NCBI GenBank assembly: GCA_031292485.1
Contig: JARLHA010000070.1
Span: 147,667-211,666, forward strand
Length of the DNA stretch: 64,000 bases
Reading direction: 5' to 3'
Origin: Mucilaginibacter sp.
GTDB taxonomy: Bacteria; Bacteroidota; Bacteroidia; Sphingobacteriales; Sphingobacteriaceae
The notes beneath the pieces were generated by a model. It had not been told where the DNA came from and made no database searches. It was given only the letters and a program-made list of their open reading frames with translations. Made by a program: the position numbers and the translations under genes. Below are positions 8,096 to 15,620 of the stretch, piece after piece. Positions within the stretch are counted from its first letter, which is position 1. Every line of letters begins with the position of its first letter.

Positions 8096-9028
8096 ATGAA
8101 AACCATAAAGGATGTTTTTGATGACTATAAAGGCGCACTCAGTAAACTATATGACACCCATGAAGCAGAGGCCATTACCCTGCTGGCCGTCACCGAAATA
8201 ACCGGTTTTTCAAAAGCGAAAGTCAAAGCATTTCCTGAAACAGCGTTGACAAATCAACAAGCAAATAGCCTTGACGATATTTTAATCCAGCTAAAAACAG
8301 GCAAACCCATCCAATACATTTTAGGCGTAACCGAGTTTTATGGGTTACCATTTAGAGTAAATCCTTCCGTACTTATACCCCGGCCAGAGACGGAAGAACT
8401 GGTTGAATGGGTTATCGCTTCAGTTGGCAGTTGGCAGTTGGCAGTTGGCGGTGAGCAGTTTGCAGTAGGCAGCAGACAGTTGGCAGCAGGTTGCATTTTA
8501 GATATTGGGACAGGTAGTGGATGTATAGCTATTAGTTTGAAAAAGAACCTGCCTCAATTTAAAGTTTCAGCGATTGATATTTCGGGCGAAGCCCTAACTA
8601 CTGCGAAAGAAAATGCGACTTTAAATAATGTTGATGTAGAATTTATTAATGAGGATATCTTGCACCCGCAAAAACCTTTCACCTTTCACCTTTCACCTTT
8701 TACCTCAAAAATCGAAATCATCATTAGTAACCCTCCCTACGTTACCCTGCTTGATAAAACCCAAATGCATGCCAATGTAACCGGTTTTGAACCCCATACA
8801 GCGCTTTTTGTACCGGAGGATGACCCGTTGGTGTTTTATAAGGCCATCGCTGATTTTGCAGCAGATAATCTTGCCCCTGGCGGATTGTTATTCTTCGAGA
8901 TCAACGAAAGTTATGGCGGCGAAGTAGTTCAATTGTTAAACGATAAGCATTTCAAAAATATTGAGTTAAGGAAGGATATGAGCGGGCGCGACAGGATGGT
9001 ACTAGGATTCGTAGGATTAGGCGGATGA
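8096..9028 (+). CDS. prmC: Release-factor glutamine methyltransferase PrmC, with repeat insertions
   Basis: A 310-residue protein. It has the N-terminal PrmC helical domain (MKTIKDVFDDYKGAL), RPETEELVEW, SAM motif ILDIGTGSGCIAI and the catalytic ISNPPY motif, which methylates the Gln of the GGQ loop in RF1/RF2. The start at 8096 is chosen because upstream in-frame sequence overlaps divergent ribD. Oddities: residues about 109-131 are translated from a CAGTTGGCAGTTGG-type repeat placed between RPETEELVEW and the SAM motif; residues about 191-203 come from a CCTTTCACCTTTCACC repeat; and the last codons are part of a word hairpin. All three are in frame. Confidence 0.88.
   Translation: MKTIKDVFDDYKGALSKLYDTHEAEAITLLAVTEITGFSKAKVKAFPETALTNQQANSLDDILIQLKTGKPIQYILGVTEFYGLPFRVNPSVLIPRPETEELVEWVIASVGSWQLAVGGEQFAVGSRQLAAGCILDIGTGSGCIAISLKKNLPQFKVSAIDISGEALTTAKENATLNNVDVEFINEDILHPQKPFTFHLSPFTSKIEIIISNPPYVTLLDKTQMHANVTGFEPHTALFVPEDDPLVFYKAIADFAADNLAPGGLLFFEINESYGGEVVQLLNDKHFKNIELRKDMSGRDRMVLGFVGLGG
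8421..8493 (+). repeat. GCAGTTGGCAGTTGG minisatellite inside prmC
   Basis: About eight imperfect copies of an 7-9 base unit (GCAGTTG, GCAGTAG, GCAGCAG) translate in frame to GSWQLAVGGEQFAVG and onward. It lies in the linker before the SAM-binding strand, where insertion may be tolerated. Confidence 0.75.
8667..8706 (+). repeat. CCTTTCACCTTTCACC repeat inside prmC
   Basis: Four tandem copies of CCTTTCA/CCTTTTA translate in frame to PFTFHLSPFT, between a predicted helix and the strand leading to NPPY. Confidence 0.7.
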
Positions 9029-9081
9029 TAGGATTTAGCCGCCGTCTTAATCCTAAAATCCTCTAATCTTACGAATCTTAG
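9003..9081. repeat. Word hairpin at the prmC 3' end (GGATTAGG words)
   Basis: The left arm (about 9004-9036) iterates AGGATT and includes the last prmC codons and stop. The right arm (about 9049-9080) carries AATCCTAAAATCCTCTAATC, its inverted words. It lies between convergent prmC and the ribosomal-protein operon. Confidence 0.6.
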
Positions 9082-9087
9082 TTCGCA

Positions 9088-9114
9088 CAAAAAAACCCGC
9101 TCGTCGCGGGTTTT
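9088..9114 (-). terminator. Intrinsic terminator of the thrS-infC-rpmI-rplT operon
   Basis: AAAACCCGC / GCGGGTTTT form a perfect 9-bp stem with a 5-base loop. On the minus strand the stem is followed by a T-run (9088-9096 read in reverse), 25 bases beyond the rplT stop. The plus-strand side also has TTTT, so it may serve prmC as well. Confidence 0.8.
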
Positions 9115-9138
9115 CATCATATCAATCTTTTGTAGGAT

Positions 9139-9483
9139 TTATTTCACTGCATCAACTACGGCTTTGAAAGCATCTGGATGGTTCATCGCTAAATCAGCTA
9201 ACACCTTACGGTTTAAGCCGATTTCTTTAGCGGCTAACTTACCCATTAATACAGAGTAAGAAATACCATGCTGACGGGCGCCTGCGTTGATCCTCTGGAT
9301 CCATAAAGCCCTGAATTCTCTTTTCTTGGTCTTACGGTCACGATAAGCGTATTGTAAGCCTTTTTCTACTGTGTTTTTAGCAACGGTATAAACCTTGCTT
9401 CTTGAACCCCAATAACCTTTGGCGAGGTTCATGATTTTTTTCCGGCGTCTTCTCGACGCGACTGCGTTAACTGAACGTGGCAT
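9139..9483 (-). CDS. rplT: 50S ribosomal protein L20
   Basis: A 114-residue basic protein, MPRSVNAVASRRRRKKIMNL then AKGYWGSRSK, the standard L20 opening. L20 binds 23S rRNA early in 50S assembly and in many bacteria represses its own operon. It is the last gene of the thrS-infC-rpmI-rplT unit and is followed by a strong terminator. The upstream gap to rpmI carries a GTTGGTG palindrome. Confidence 0.97.
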   Translation of the reverse strand: MPRSVNAVASRRRRKKIMNLAKGYWGSRSKVYTVAKNTVEKGLQYAYRDRKTKKREFRALWIQRINAGARQHGISYSVLMGKLAAKEIGLNRKVLADLAMNHPDAFKAVVDAVK

Positions 9484-9518
9484 GTTGTTGTTTTTTTGGT
9501 AGTGGGTGTCTCGCTGCC

Positions 9519-9542
9519 TTTGTTGGTGTTGTCACCAACAAA
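9519..9542. repeat. REP-like palindrome TTTGTTGGTG-TTGT-CACCAACAAA
   Basis: A perfect 10-bp stem with a 4-base loop in the rpmI-rplT gap. The same core (TTGTTGGTG ... CACCAACAA) occurs at 12599-12628 and as a half unit at 12520-12534, so it is a dispersed palindrome. Placed inside the operon, it could also affect messenger stability or rplT expression. Confidence 0.7.
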
Positions 9543-9590
9543 CCGGGGCGGAACTTACAAACCCTAATACCTGGTTAATTAATTTGTTAA

Positions 9591-9791
9591 TTACTTACCT
9601 ATGCAAAGCATACGTTTCACATTACCCATATCTGCATCAGATACAAGGCTGGTGTGGGTAAGGTTGCGCTTACGTTTTGTCGACATCTTGGTTAAGATGT
9701 GGCTTTTGAAAGCGTTCTTCCTGGTGATTTTACCGGTTCCAGTAATGCTAAAGCGTTTTTTAGCGCTGGAATTGGTTTTCATTTTTGGCAT
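9591..9791 (-). CDS. rpmI: 50S ribosomal protein L35
   Basis: A 66-residue basic protein beginning MPKMKTNSSAKKRFSITGTG, the L35 signature. Component of the large subunit. It sits between infC and rplT in the conserved order. ATG at 9789-9791. Confidence 0.96.
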   Translation of the reverse strand: MPKMKTNSSAKKRFSITGTGKITRKNAFKSHILTKMSTKRKRNLTHTSLVSDADMGNVKRMLCIGK

Positions 9792-9828
9792 GTCAGATAT
9801 ATATTTATTAAAATTTATTCTTGTTGAG

Positions 9829-9890
9829 AACCAAGATTCAAGAATCAGGAATCAGGATTTTTATATCTTGGCTCTTGATTCCTGGCTCTA
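9829..9890. repeat. Word hairpin between infC and rpmI (GAATCAGGAATCAGG words)
   Basis: The left arm ACCAAGATTCAAGAATCAGG and onward pairs imperfectly with the right arm ATCTTGGCTCTTGATTCCTG. The right end coincides with the infC stop codon (9888-9890). Confidence 0.6.
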
Positions 9891-10454
9891 TTTCTTCGCC
9901 GCCTTTGGCGTAACGGTTAAAAACATCCGTTTTCCTTCCAGCTTTGGCAATTGCTCCACCTTTCCTACTTCTTCCAAAGCCTGGGCAAAGCGTAATAATA
10001 ATATTTCGCCCTGCTCCTTGTAAACAATGGCACGCCCTTTAAAATGTACGTAAGCCCTCACCTTTTCACCGGCTTCCAAAAATTTGATCGCGTGTTTCAG
10101 CTTAAATTCAAAGTCGTGGTCGTCAGTGTTCGGTCCAAAGCGTATTTCTTTAATAACCGTTTGCTTGGCGTTGCTTTTTATTTCTTTCAGCTTTTTCTTC
10201 TGCTCGTAAATGAACTTGTTATAGTCCGTTACTTTACAAACCGGAGGTACCGCATTTGGCGAAATTTCAACAAGATCCAATTCCTGTTCTTCGGCAATGG
10301 CCAGCGCATCCCTTAATGAAAAAATGCCTTGCTCCACGTTGTCGCCTACAAGGCGGACTTCGGTGGCCCTTATAAATTGATTAATGTTGTGCTCGGCTTC
10401 CTTTTTCTTAAATGGTAGCCTGGGTCCTCTGTTGAAAGGTTTATTTAAAGCCAA
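9888..10454 (-). CDS. infC: Translation initiation factor IF-3, TTG start
   Basis: A 188-residue IF-3. The N-domain carries INQFIRATEVRLVGDN. The linker and C-domain carry KEIRFGPNTDDHDFEFKLKH and the end of the fold VEQLPKLEGKRMFL. IF-3 controls start-site fidelity and subunit splitting. The start is TTG at 10454, one base after the thrS stop. IF-3 genes often use a poor start codon, which in E. coli allows IF-3 to repress its own translation, so the same logic is plausible here. The stop codon lies at the end of a word hairpin. Confidence 0.95.
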   Translation of the reverse strand: MALNKPFNRGPRLPFKKKEAEHNINQFIRATEVRLVGDNVEQGIFSLRDALAIAEEQELDLVEISPNAVPPVCKVTDYNKFIYEQKKKLKEIKSNAKQTVIKEIRFGPNTDDHDFEFKLKHAIKFLEAGEKVRAYVHFKGRAIVYKEQGEILLLRFAQALEEVGKVEQLPKLEGKRMFLTVTPKAAKK

Positions 10455-10455
10455 G

Positions 10456-12381
10456 TTATACTGTTATTTCTTTAATTATTTGTTGTTTAAAATCTTCAAT
10501 GCTCATGCTTCCCAAATCTCCCTGCCCATGTTTACGAACCGAAACCAACCCTTCAGCAGTTTCTTTTTCGCCAACGATCAGCATATACGGGATCTTTTTC
10601 ACTTCAGCATCGCGTATTTTACGCCCTATTTTTTCATCCCTGAAATCAATAAGCCCGCAAATATCGGAATCTTTTAACGATTCTGAAAGTTTTTTTGCAT
10701 AATCTTCATATTTTTCCGAGATGGGCAATATGATGAATTGTTCGGGCGATAACCATAACGGGAAATTACCGGCGCAATGCTCAATCAATACGGCAATAAA
10801 TCTTTCCAGTGAACCGAAGGGTGCACGGTGGATCATTACCGGGCGGTGTTTCTGGTTGTCGCTGCCTGTGTACTCCAGTTCGAAGCGTTCAGGCAGGTTA
10901 TAATCCACCTGGATGGTGCCCAACTGCCATTTACGGCCCAGGGCATCCTTCACCATAAAATCAAGCTTGGGGCCATAAAAAGCCGCTTCGCCCAATTCTA
11001 CCACGGTTTTTAAACCTTTCTCTTCCGCAGCTTCAATAATAGCCGATTCGGCTAATGCCCAGTTTTCGTCGCTGCCAATGTATTTAGCCTTATTCTCCGG
11101 GTCTCTTAACGATACCTGCGCGGTATAGTTTTCAAAACCTAAAGCGGTAAACACATACAATACCAGGTCAATTACTTTTTTAAATTCGTCTTTTACCTGG
11201 TCGGGGCGGCAAAACAAGTGCGCGTCATCCTGTGTAAAGCCGCGCACACGGGTTAAACCGTGCAGCTCGCCGCTTTGCTCGTAACGGTAAACAGTACCAA
11301 ACTCTGCATAGCGCACGGGCAGATCTTTATAGCTGCGGGGCTTTGTTTTATACATTTCGCAATGGTGCGGGCAGTTCATCGGTTTTAAAAAGAACTCCTC
11401 GCCTTCCTGCGGTGTTTTTATAGGTTGAAACGAATCGGCGCCATATTTTTCATAATGGCCCGAGGTTACATATAAATTTTTATGCCCGATATGCGGCGAA
11501 ACCACCTGCTCATAACCTGCCTTTACCTGCGCTTTTTGCATAAAGTCGACAAGGCGCTGGCGCAATGCGGCGCCTTTGGGTAGCCACAAAGGTAAGCCCA
11601 TACCCACTTTTTCCGAGAATGCAAACAGTTCCATTTCCTTGCCCAGTTTGCGGTGGTCGCGTTTTTTGGCTTCCTCCAGCATGTGCAGGTACTCGGTCAG
11701 TTCACTTTGTTTCGGGAAGGTAACGCCGTAGATTCGGGTAAGCTGTTTGCGGCTTTCGTCGCCGCGCCAGTAAGCCCCGGCTACGCTCATCAGCTTTACG
11801 GATTTGATAAACCCTGTATTGGGAATATGCGGCCCGCGGCACAGGTCGGTAAAGTTACCTTGTGTATAAAAAGTGATGGATCCATCAGGCAGGTCCTTAA
11901 TCAGGTCCAGTTTGTACTCATCGCCTTTTTCGGTAAAATAATCTATCGCGTCTGCCTTGCTTACCGGTTTGCGGATATACTCCTCGCGGGTTTTGGCCAA
12001 CTCCATTATTTTGTCTTCGATCTGCTTGAATTCATCCGAAGAAAACTCACGGTCGCCAAAGTCAACATCGTAATAAAAGCCGGTTTCAATAGCCGGGCCA
12101 ATACCAAACTTGGTGCCGGGGTATAGTGCTTCCAAAGCCTCGGCCATTAAGTGGGCCGATGAATGCCAGAAAGTAGCTTTACCCTGCAGGTCGTTCCAGG
12201 TTAATAATTTTACGTGTGCATCTTTTTCGATTGGGCGGCTGGCGTCCCATACCTGGCCGTCAACTTCGGCAGCCAGTACGTTTCGTGCCAAACCTTCGGA
12301 GATCGACTGCGCGATCTGCATTGAACTGATCCCCTTATCGTACTCACGAACGGAACCATCAGGAAGTGTAATATTAATCAT
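10456..12381 (-). CDS. thrS: Threonyl-tRNA synthetase
   Basis: A 641-residue class II synthetase. It has the N-terminal TGS domain (MINITLPDGSVREYDKGIS), the editing domain (WHSSAHLMAEALEALYPGTK with the HxxxH zinc pair), motif 2 RYEQSGELHGLTRVRGFTQD, motif 3 HRAPFGSLERFIAVL and the anticodon-binding domain at the C-terminus. It charges tRNA-Thr. First gene of the thrS-infC-rpmI-rplT operon, 1 base from infC. A -7 promoter box lies 77 bases upstream. Confidence 0.97.
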   Translation of the reverse strand: MINITLPDGSVREYDKGISSMQIAQSISEGLARNVLAAEVDGQVWDASRPIEKDAHVKLLTWNDLQGKATFWHSSAHLMAEALEALYPGTKFGIGPAIETGFYYDVDFGDREFSSDEFKQIEDKIMELAKTREEYIRKPVSKADAIDYFTEKGDEYKLDLIKDLPDGSITFYTQGNFTDLCRGPHIPNTGFIKSVKLMSVAGAYWRGDESRKQLTRIYGVTFPKQSELTEYLHMLEEAKKRDHRKLGKEMELFAFSEKVGMGLPLWLPKGAALRQRLVDFMQKAQVKAGYEQVVSPHIGHKNLYVTSGHYEKYGADSFQPIKTPQEGEEFFLKPMNCPHHCEMYKTKPRSYKDLPVRYAEFGTVYRYEQSGELHGLTRVRGFTQDDAHLFCRPDQVKDEFKKVIDLVLYVFTALGFENYTAQVSLRDPENKAKYIGSDENWALAESAIIEAAEEKGLKTVVELGEAAFYGPKLDFMVKDALGRKWQLGTIQVDYNLPERFELEYTGSDNQKHRPVMIHRAPFGSLERFIAVLIEHCAGNFPLWLSPEQFIILPISEKYEDYAKKLSESLKDSDICGLIDFRDEKIGRKIRDAEVKKIPYMLIVGEKETAEGLVSVRKHGQGDLGSMSIEDFKQQIIKEITV

Positions 12382-12457
12382 CTACAACTATGATTTAAAC
12401 TTTTATAAAAATTACTTTTTGTTCGATCACCTACAAAGTGATTTATTGTTTATGGTG

Positions 12458-12465
12458 CAAATTTA
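12458..12465 (-). promoter_or_regulatory. Candidate -7 box of the thrS operon
   Basis: On the minus strand TAAATTTG matches TAnnTTTG, 77 bases before the thrS ATG. No TTG at the usual upstream spacing was seen, so the call rests on the -7 element alone. Confidence 0.4.
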
Positions 12466-12540
12466 GGATTATTTTTGATGATTACACCGATTATTGTTTG
12501 ATTTCACCGATGAGTGGTCGCCTTTGTCACCAACAAATCG

Positions 12541-12698
12541 CTATATACGACCTCATGTCTCTGATCTAACGGGTTCCTTGTAAAGACTTGAAACGCCGGT
12601 CCTTGTTGGTGACAACACCAACAAGGACGGAGCAAATCACTATGTACGACCTCATGTCTCTGATCTAACGGGTTCCTTGTAAAGAATTGACACGCTGA
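12541..12698. repeat. Tandem direct repeat of a 59-base unit, two copies
   Basis: Copies at 12541-12599 and 12640-12698 share CGACCTCATGTCTCTGATCT and AACGGGTTCCTTGTAAAGA with only a few differences. A third, more diverged copy lies at 17551-17609. The intervening 40 bases are mostly the palindrome at 12599-12628. Confidence 0.8.
12599..12628. repeat. Perfect 13-bp REP-like palindrome
   Basis: GTCCTTGTTGGTG and CACCAACAAGGAC are perfect inverted copies around ACAA. Same family as 9519-9542. Confidence 0.75.
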
Positions 12699-12771
12699 CA
12701 AATTATATTTATCGTGATGCCTAAAAAAACTCATTTGTCAGATAAAGTCTTGACTATTACAAATAAACAAA

Positions 12772-12954
12772 CTAAAACTCCGCCATATATATGGCAACGC
12801 AATTTCCTTTTAAGCCAATATATGTTTTGTTTATATCTGGCTGTTCTTTGTTAGGTTCCCATGAACCTTCCCCTGATATAGAATACCCTTTTTTAATAAA
12901 AAATTGTTTTACTTGTCTGATGGCTTTTGCTTGTTTCTTTTCATCTAAAGCCAT
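12772..12954 (-). CDS. Small hypothetical protein
   Basis: A 60-residue frame (ATG 12952-12954) reading MALDEKKQAKAIRQVKQFFI and onward, with a charged helix followed by a Gly/Ser/Trp-rich part and a short strand at the end (NCVAIYMAEF). Composition is protein-like and unlike the surrounding repeats. No family recognised, and there is no visible promoter. It may be a real small gene or the survivor of a longer one. Confidence 0.35.
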   Translation of the reverse strand: MALDEKKQAKAIRQVKQFFIKKGYSISGEGSWEPNKEQPDINKTYIGLKGNCVAIYMAEF

Positions 12955-12994
12955 TAGTGTCCATTAAAAAATAAAAATTGTTCTTTTCTGTCCT

Positions 12995-13022
12995 CGCAGG
13001 GTCTCTCGCAGAGGACCCTGCG
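12995..13022. repeat. REP palindrome upstream of the RAYT gene
   Basis: A 28-base imperfect palindrome with arms CGCAGGGTC and GACCCTGCG. It is the reverse complement of the unit at 13659-13686 except for one base, so the two bracket the transposase in opposite orientation. Confidence 0.8.
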
Positions 13023-13060
13023 TTGTATCTCCGAATGAAGAAATTGCTTATTTTTAACGC

Positions 13061-13636
13061 ATGACTATCCGCACACAGCACGAAATAAATGAGGACACAT
13101 GGTTTGTTACTTTTACATGCCATAACTGGATGCCACTATTTGAACTAACAAACTCCTATGACCTGGTATACAAATGGCTCAAACTCATAGACGATAAGTA
13201 TCAAATTAAAACAACAGGCTTCGTTATCATGCCTAACCATGTTCACCTGCTGCTTTATTTAACCAACCTGAATGTTAATTTGAATACCGTTATGGCCAAT
13301 GCCAAAAGGTTTATGGCTTACGATCTGATAAAACGGCTGGCAGCGCAAAAGCATACTAATGTGTTGAATTTGCTGGCAGCAGCGTGCACTGAAAAAGAAC
13401 GTGCAAAAGGTCAGTTGCACCGGGCATTTGAGCCCTCATTTGATGCAAAACCGGTTTATACATTTGATTTTTTATTCCAAAAGTTGGATTATATTCACCA
13501 CAACCCGGTTAGCGGTAAATGGCAGCTATGCGCGGAGTTTACGGATTACCCGCACAGCAGCGCTGCATTTTATGAGCAGGGCGTTTCGCATCCGTTTGTA
13601 AACATTTGTGACTACCGCAATTATTGGTTCGGATGA
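13061..13636 (+). CDS. REP-associated tyrosine transposase (RAYT, Y1/HUH family)
   Basis: A 191-residue Y1-transposase-domain protein. It has the HUH metal motif MPNHVHLLL (His60 and His62) and the likely nucleophile in KLDYIHHNPV (Tyr144). N-terminal DTWFVTFTCHNWMPLF fits the IS200-like fold used by RAYTs. RAYTs cut and join single-stranded REP palindromes and are thought to spread them. Two nearly identical REP units lie 38 bases before the start and 22 bases after the stop, in inverted orientation. Intact frame with no stop or frameshift, so potentially active. Confidence 0.85.
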   Translation: MTIRTQHEINEDTWFVTFTCHNWMPLFELTNSYDLVYKWLKLIDDKYQIKTTGFVIMPNHVHLLLYLTNLNVNLNTVMANAKRFMAYDLIKRLAAQKHTNVLNLLAAACTEKERAKGQLHRAFEPSFDAKPVYTFDFLFQKLDYIHHNPVSGKWQLCAEFTDYPHSSAAFYEQGVSHPFVNICDYRNYWFG

Positions 13637-13658
13637 TCTGGGATCGATGAGCATCCAG

Positions 13659-13686
13659 CGCAGGGTCCTCTTCGAGAGACCCTGCG
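13659..13686. repeat. REP palindrome downstream of the RAYT gene
   Basis: A 28-base palindrome with arms CGCAGGGTCCTCT and AGAGACCCTGCG. Inverted partner of 12995-13022, with one base difference in the loop. A fragment CGCAGCGCAGGGTT follows near 13750. Confidence 0.8.
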
Positions 13687-13821
13687 TAGACGGAAGATGA
13701 CTTATTGTTAATGAATGGCTAACACCAAAAAACCTCAAACCTCGCGATTACGCAGCGCAGGGTTGGACGGTGGCGTACCCATGCGCTATGACAGGTAGCT
13801 ATATAGCCACTTGAATTGTAA

Positions 13822-13849
13822 ATGGACAACAGCAAAGTTTGCTGTCCAT
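13822..13849. repeat. Hairpin ATGGACA...TGTCCAT
   Basis: Arms ATGGACA-ACAGCAAA and TTTGCTGTCCAT pair with a 2-base bulge and a minimal loop. It lies in the non-coding gap between the RAYT unit and the next genes. No function evident. Confidence 0.4.
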
Positions 13850-13969
13850 CGCAAGGAACCTTCATTTGCCGCCGAAAATACCGTGAAAATACCTCTTGTT
13901 TTTGAGTTAATCTTTGAATAAATTAGACCATTATATTTAGATATTATTTTATTGTAAACCAGGACGTTT

Positions 13970-14368
13970 ATGCCCCAAAATGAAGCGCTAAAAGCCGTTA
14001 ATGACGAGTCCAATCGACTCATAAGTTGGTCACTGTTAATAATAGGCGGGTCTTTGTTAGCTTTCCTGCATAAAGACTACATGAAATGGGTAACGTGGTA
14101 CAGGTACTTCTATTTTATCTATATTTTAGGTTGGTTCTCCATGTGCCTGTCTATATATTGGGGACAACATATAACGAGGAATTATTTAGCAAGTATGTTT
14201 GTTGACTCCGAAAAGGTTAGAGAGATAAGTAGGATTGCCGGTAAGAGATTAAATCGGCAGCTCACATGGTTTATGGCAGGCGTTATAATATTTGCAATAT
14301 GGATAGTACTTTTTTTAACAACATGGATTATTAACCCAACCAACTTTAAAATTTTAGAAACAAAATGA
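13970..14368 (+). CDS. Hypothetical membrane protein, three predicted transmembrane segments
   Basis: A 132-residue protein. Hydrophobic stretches near residues 19-32 (ISWSLLIIGGSLLAFL), 44-65 (YRYFYFIYILGWFSMCLSIYWG) and 98-117 (WFMAGVIIFAIWIVLFLTTW). The N-terminus is short and charged. No family recognised. Its last codons overlap the start of the next gene by ATGA, so the two are translationally coupled. This is a two-gene accessory unit next to the RAYT island. Confidence 0.6.
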   Translation: MPQNEALKAVNDESNRLISWSLLIIGGSLLAFLHKDYMKWVTWYRYFYFIYILGWFSMCLSIYWGQHITRNYLASMFVDSEKVREISRIAGKRLNRQLTWFMAGVIIFAIWIVLFLTTWIINPTNFKILETK

Positions 14369-14682
14369 CTTGTAATTGCGCAGATTTTCCCTTTGAACCT
14401 GATCCACCGTGTTTTGATACATGTGCCGGACGCTGTATTACTTATGCCAGCCCTTCTGAATTAAGCGATACTTTTTTAATACCAGACGAAATTATCGAAA
14501 AGCTAACTGAATTGAAATCAGCCGGAACAGCAATAACATTAGAAGATTATACAAGGGATTTGGACCAAGATGAAAAAGTTACACTTAATAATATTTTTAA
14601 ATCATTGTCCAATAATAATAAGGCTCTCAACTGGATAAAAGTACAGATGACGGAGCCGGACACTATCGACGAATTGAGTTAG
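14365..14682 (+). CDS. Hypothetical protein with Cys-rich N-terminus
   Basis: A 105-residue protein that starts MTCNCADFPFEPDPPCFDTC then AGRC: six cysteines in the first 24 residues, suggesting metal binding or disulfides. The rest is a helical acidic domain. Overlaps the upstream membrane-protein gene by 4 bases and is probably made with it. No known family recognised. The pairing of a membrane protein with a Cys-rich soluble partner is the only functional clue. Confidence 0.6.
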   Translation: MTCNCADFPFEPDPPCFDTCAGRCITYASPSELSDTFLIPDEIIEKLTELKSAGTAITLEDYTRDLDQDEKVTLNNIFKSLSNNNKALNWIKVQMTEPDTIDELS

Positions 14683-14775
14683 CTCTCCTCGTTTTCCCTA
14701 ATCTCGCGTGAGTATCCGGGCAGGGCGTTGCGTTGGAAATACTCGTGCGCCGCTACCAGGTCGCCCGGCACAGGC

Positions 14776-15510
14776 CTATTTATACTCCAATTTCATCGTC
14801 CTTCCCGGCCGGTAAAACCAGCTATCCTCAATAATAAATTTAGCAAGCCATTTTTTAACATCGGGAATATCGCCGGCATCAGCAAAATTAAAAGTCCGCG
14901 TGTATTTATTTTGCTCTTCGTTGTGTACAAAACCGGCGGCTTTCAATGGCTGCGGGGTTCGGCCTTCAAAAATAAAATCGGAGTCATCATCATTGTTGAT
15001 GCCTTTAAGCGTTACTGTCAATATTTTTTTCTGAATGCGGAAGGTAAGGCGAATATGAAGATCATCCTCTTCGCCCATTACCAGCTGAAATGAGCGGCAA
15101 CGTTTTTCGTACAATGCCGTGAGTGCTTCATCGATAAATTGTGTCCGGGGATAAGATTGCAATTGCGGCCGATCAATAAGTCGCTGCAATTGCTTTCCCA
15201 GCTCAACAGCTTTTTCTTCATTCCGTTTTTGCATCCATTCGCGCAATTCGGCCCTCATTTCTTCCATGTAATAGCCACTTCTCCAGGCCTTAATTTGCCG
15301 CTTTAAGTCTTCTTTTTGCTCAAAATAAGGATCTTTAAAACTGTATAAAACACGGAGCCGGCTGTTCAGGTCAAGTAAAGCTTCGGAATGGTAATAAACG
15401 ATGAGGTTGTCATGTTCAGACTGCGCCTGCCTGGTCATCTTTTTCAATTCCCGTTTTTCTTTTTCAAGGGTGCTGATGAGGACGTGTAAATCTGATTTGG
15501 TTGGTGGCAT
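14776..15510 (-). CDS. Hypothetical coiled-coil protein
   Basis: A 244-residue protein. The N-terminal half (residues 1-120) is highly charged and helical (TLEKEKRELKKMTRQAQSEH, DLKRQIKAWRSGYYMEEMRA), likely coiled coil. The C-terminal half is beta-rich and ends IIEDSWFYRPGRTMKLEYK. No family recognised. A damaged copy of its last 30 or so codons and downstream DNA lies at 17452-17545. Just beyond its stop, a shifted frame of about 30 codons (VPGDLVAAHEYFQRNALPGY) looks protein-like, so a frameshifted extension or remnant is possible. Confidence 0.55.
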   Translation of the reverse strand: MPPTKSDLHVLISTLEKEKRELKKMTRQAQSEHDNLIVYYHSEALLDLNSRLRVLYSFKDPYFEQKEDLKRQIKAWRSGYYMEEMRAELREWMQKRNEEKAVELGKQLQRLIDRPQLQSYPRTQFIDEALTALYEKRCRSFQLVMGEEDDLHIRLTFRIQKKILTVTLKGINNDDDSDFIFEGRTPQPLKAAGFVHNEEQNKYTRTFNFADAGDIPDVKKWLAKFIIEDSWFYRPGRTMKLEYK

Positions 15511-15620
15511 GGGGATAGTTATCCAAAAATAAGAAATTAACCGCCATTTTTTTACATTGCCACTTTGCCTGGCCGCACACGTGCTTTTAAAGAATCATAG
15601 CATTAACAAAATTAATTGAT

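Larger units (their letters stand above)
12504..12771. other. Repeat-filled intergenic stretch, no gene
   Basis: Contains a GTTGGTG half palindrome (12520-12534), two direct copies of a 59-base unit (12541-12599 and 12640-12698) and a full GTTGGTG palindrome between them. Open frames here are translations of the repeats and show internal duplication rather than protein character. Confidence 0.7.

Noticed and set aside
8421..8706. Possible frameshift or pseudogene in prmC
   Set aside because: The frame stays open and both the SAM-binding and NPPY motifs are intact, so these are tolerated insertions.
12504..12734. 76-codon minus-strand frame
   Set aside because: Its protein is internally duplicated because it translates the two 59-base repeat copies.
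12541..13690. CRISPR-like array
   Set aside because: Only two direct copies separated by a palindrome, no regular spacers and no cas genes.
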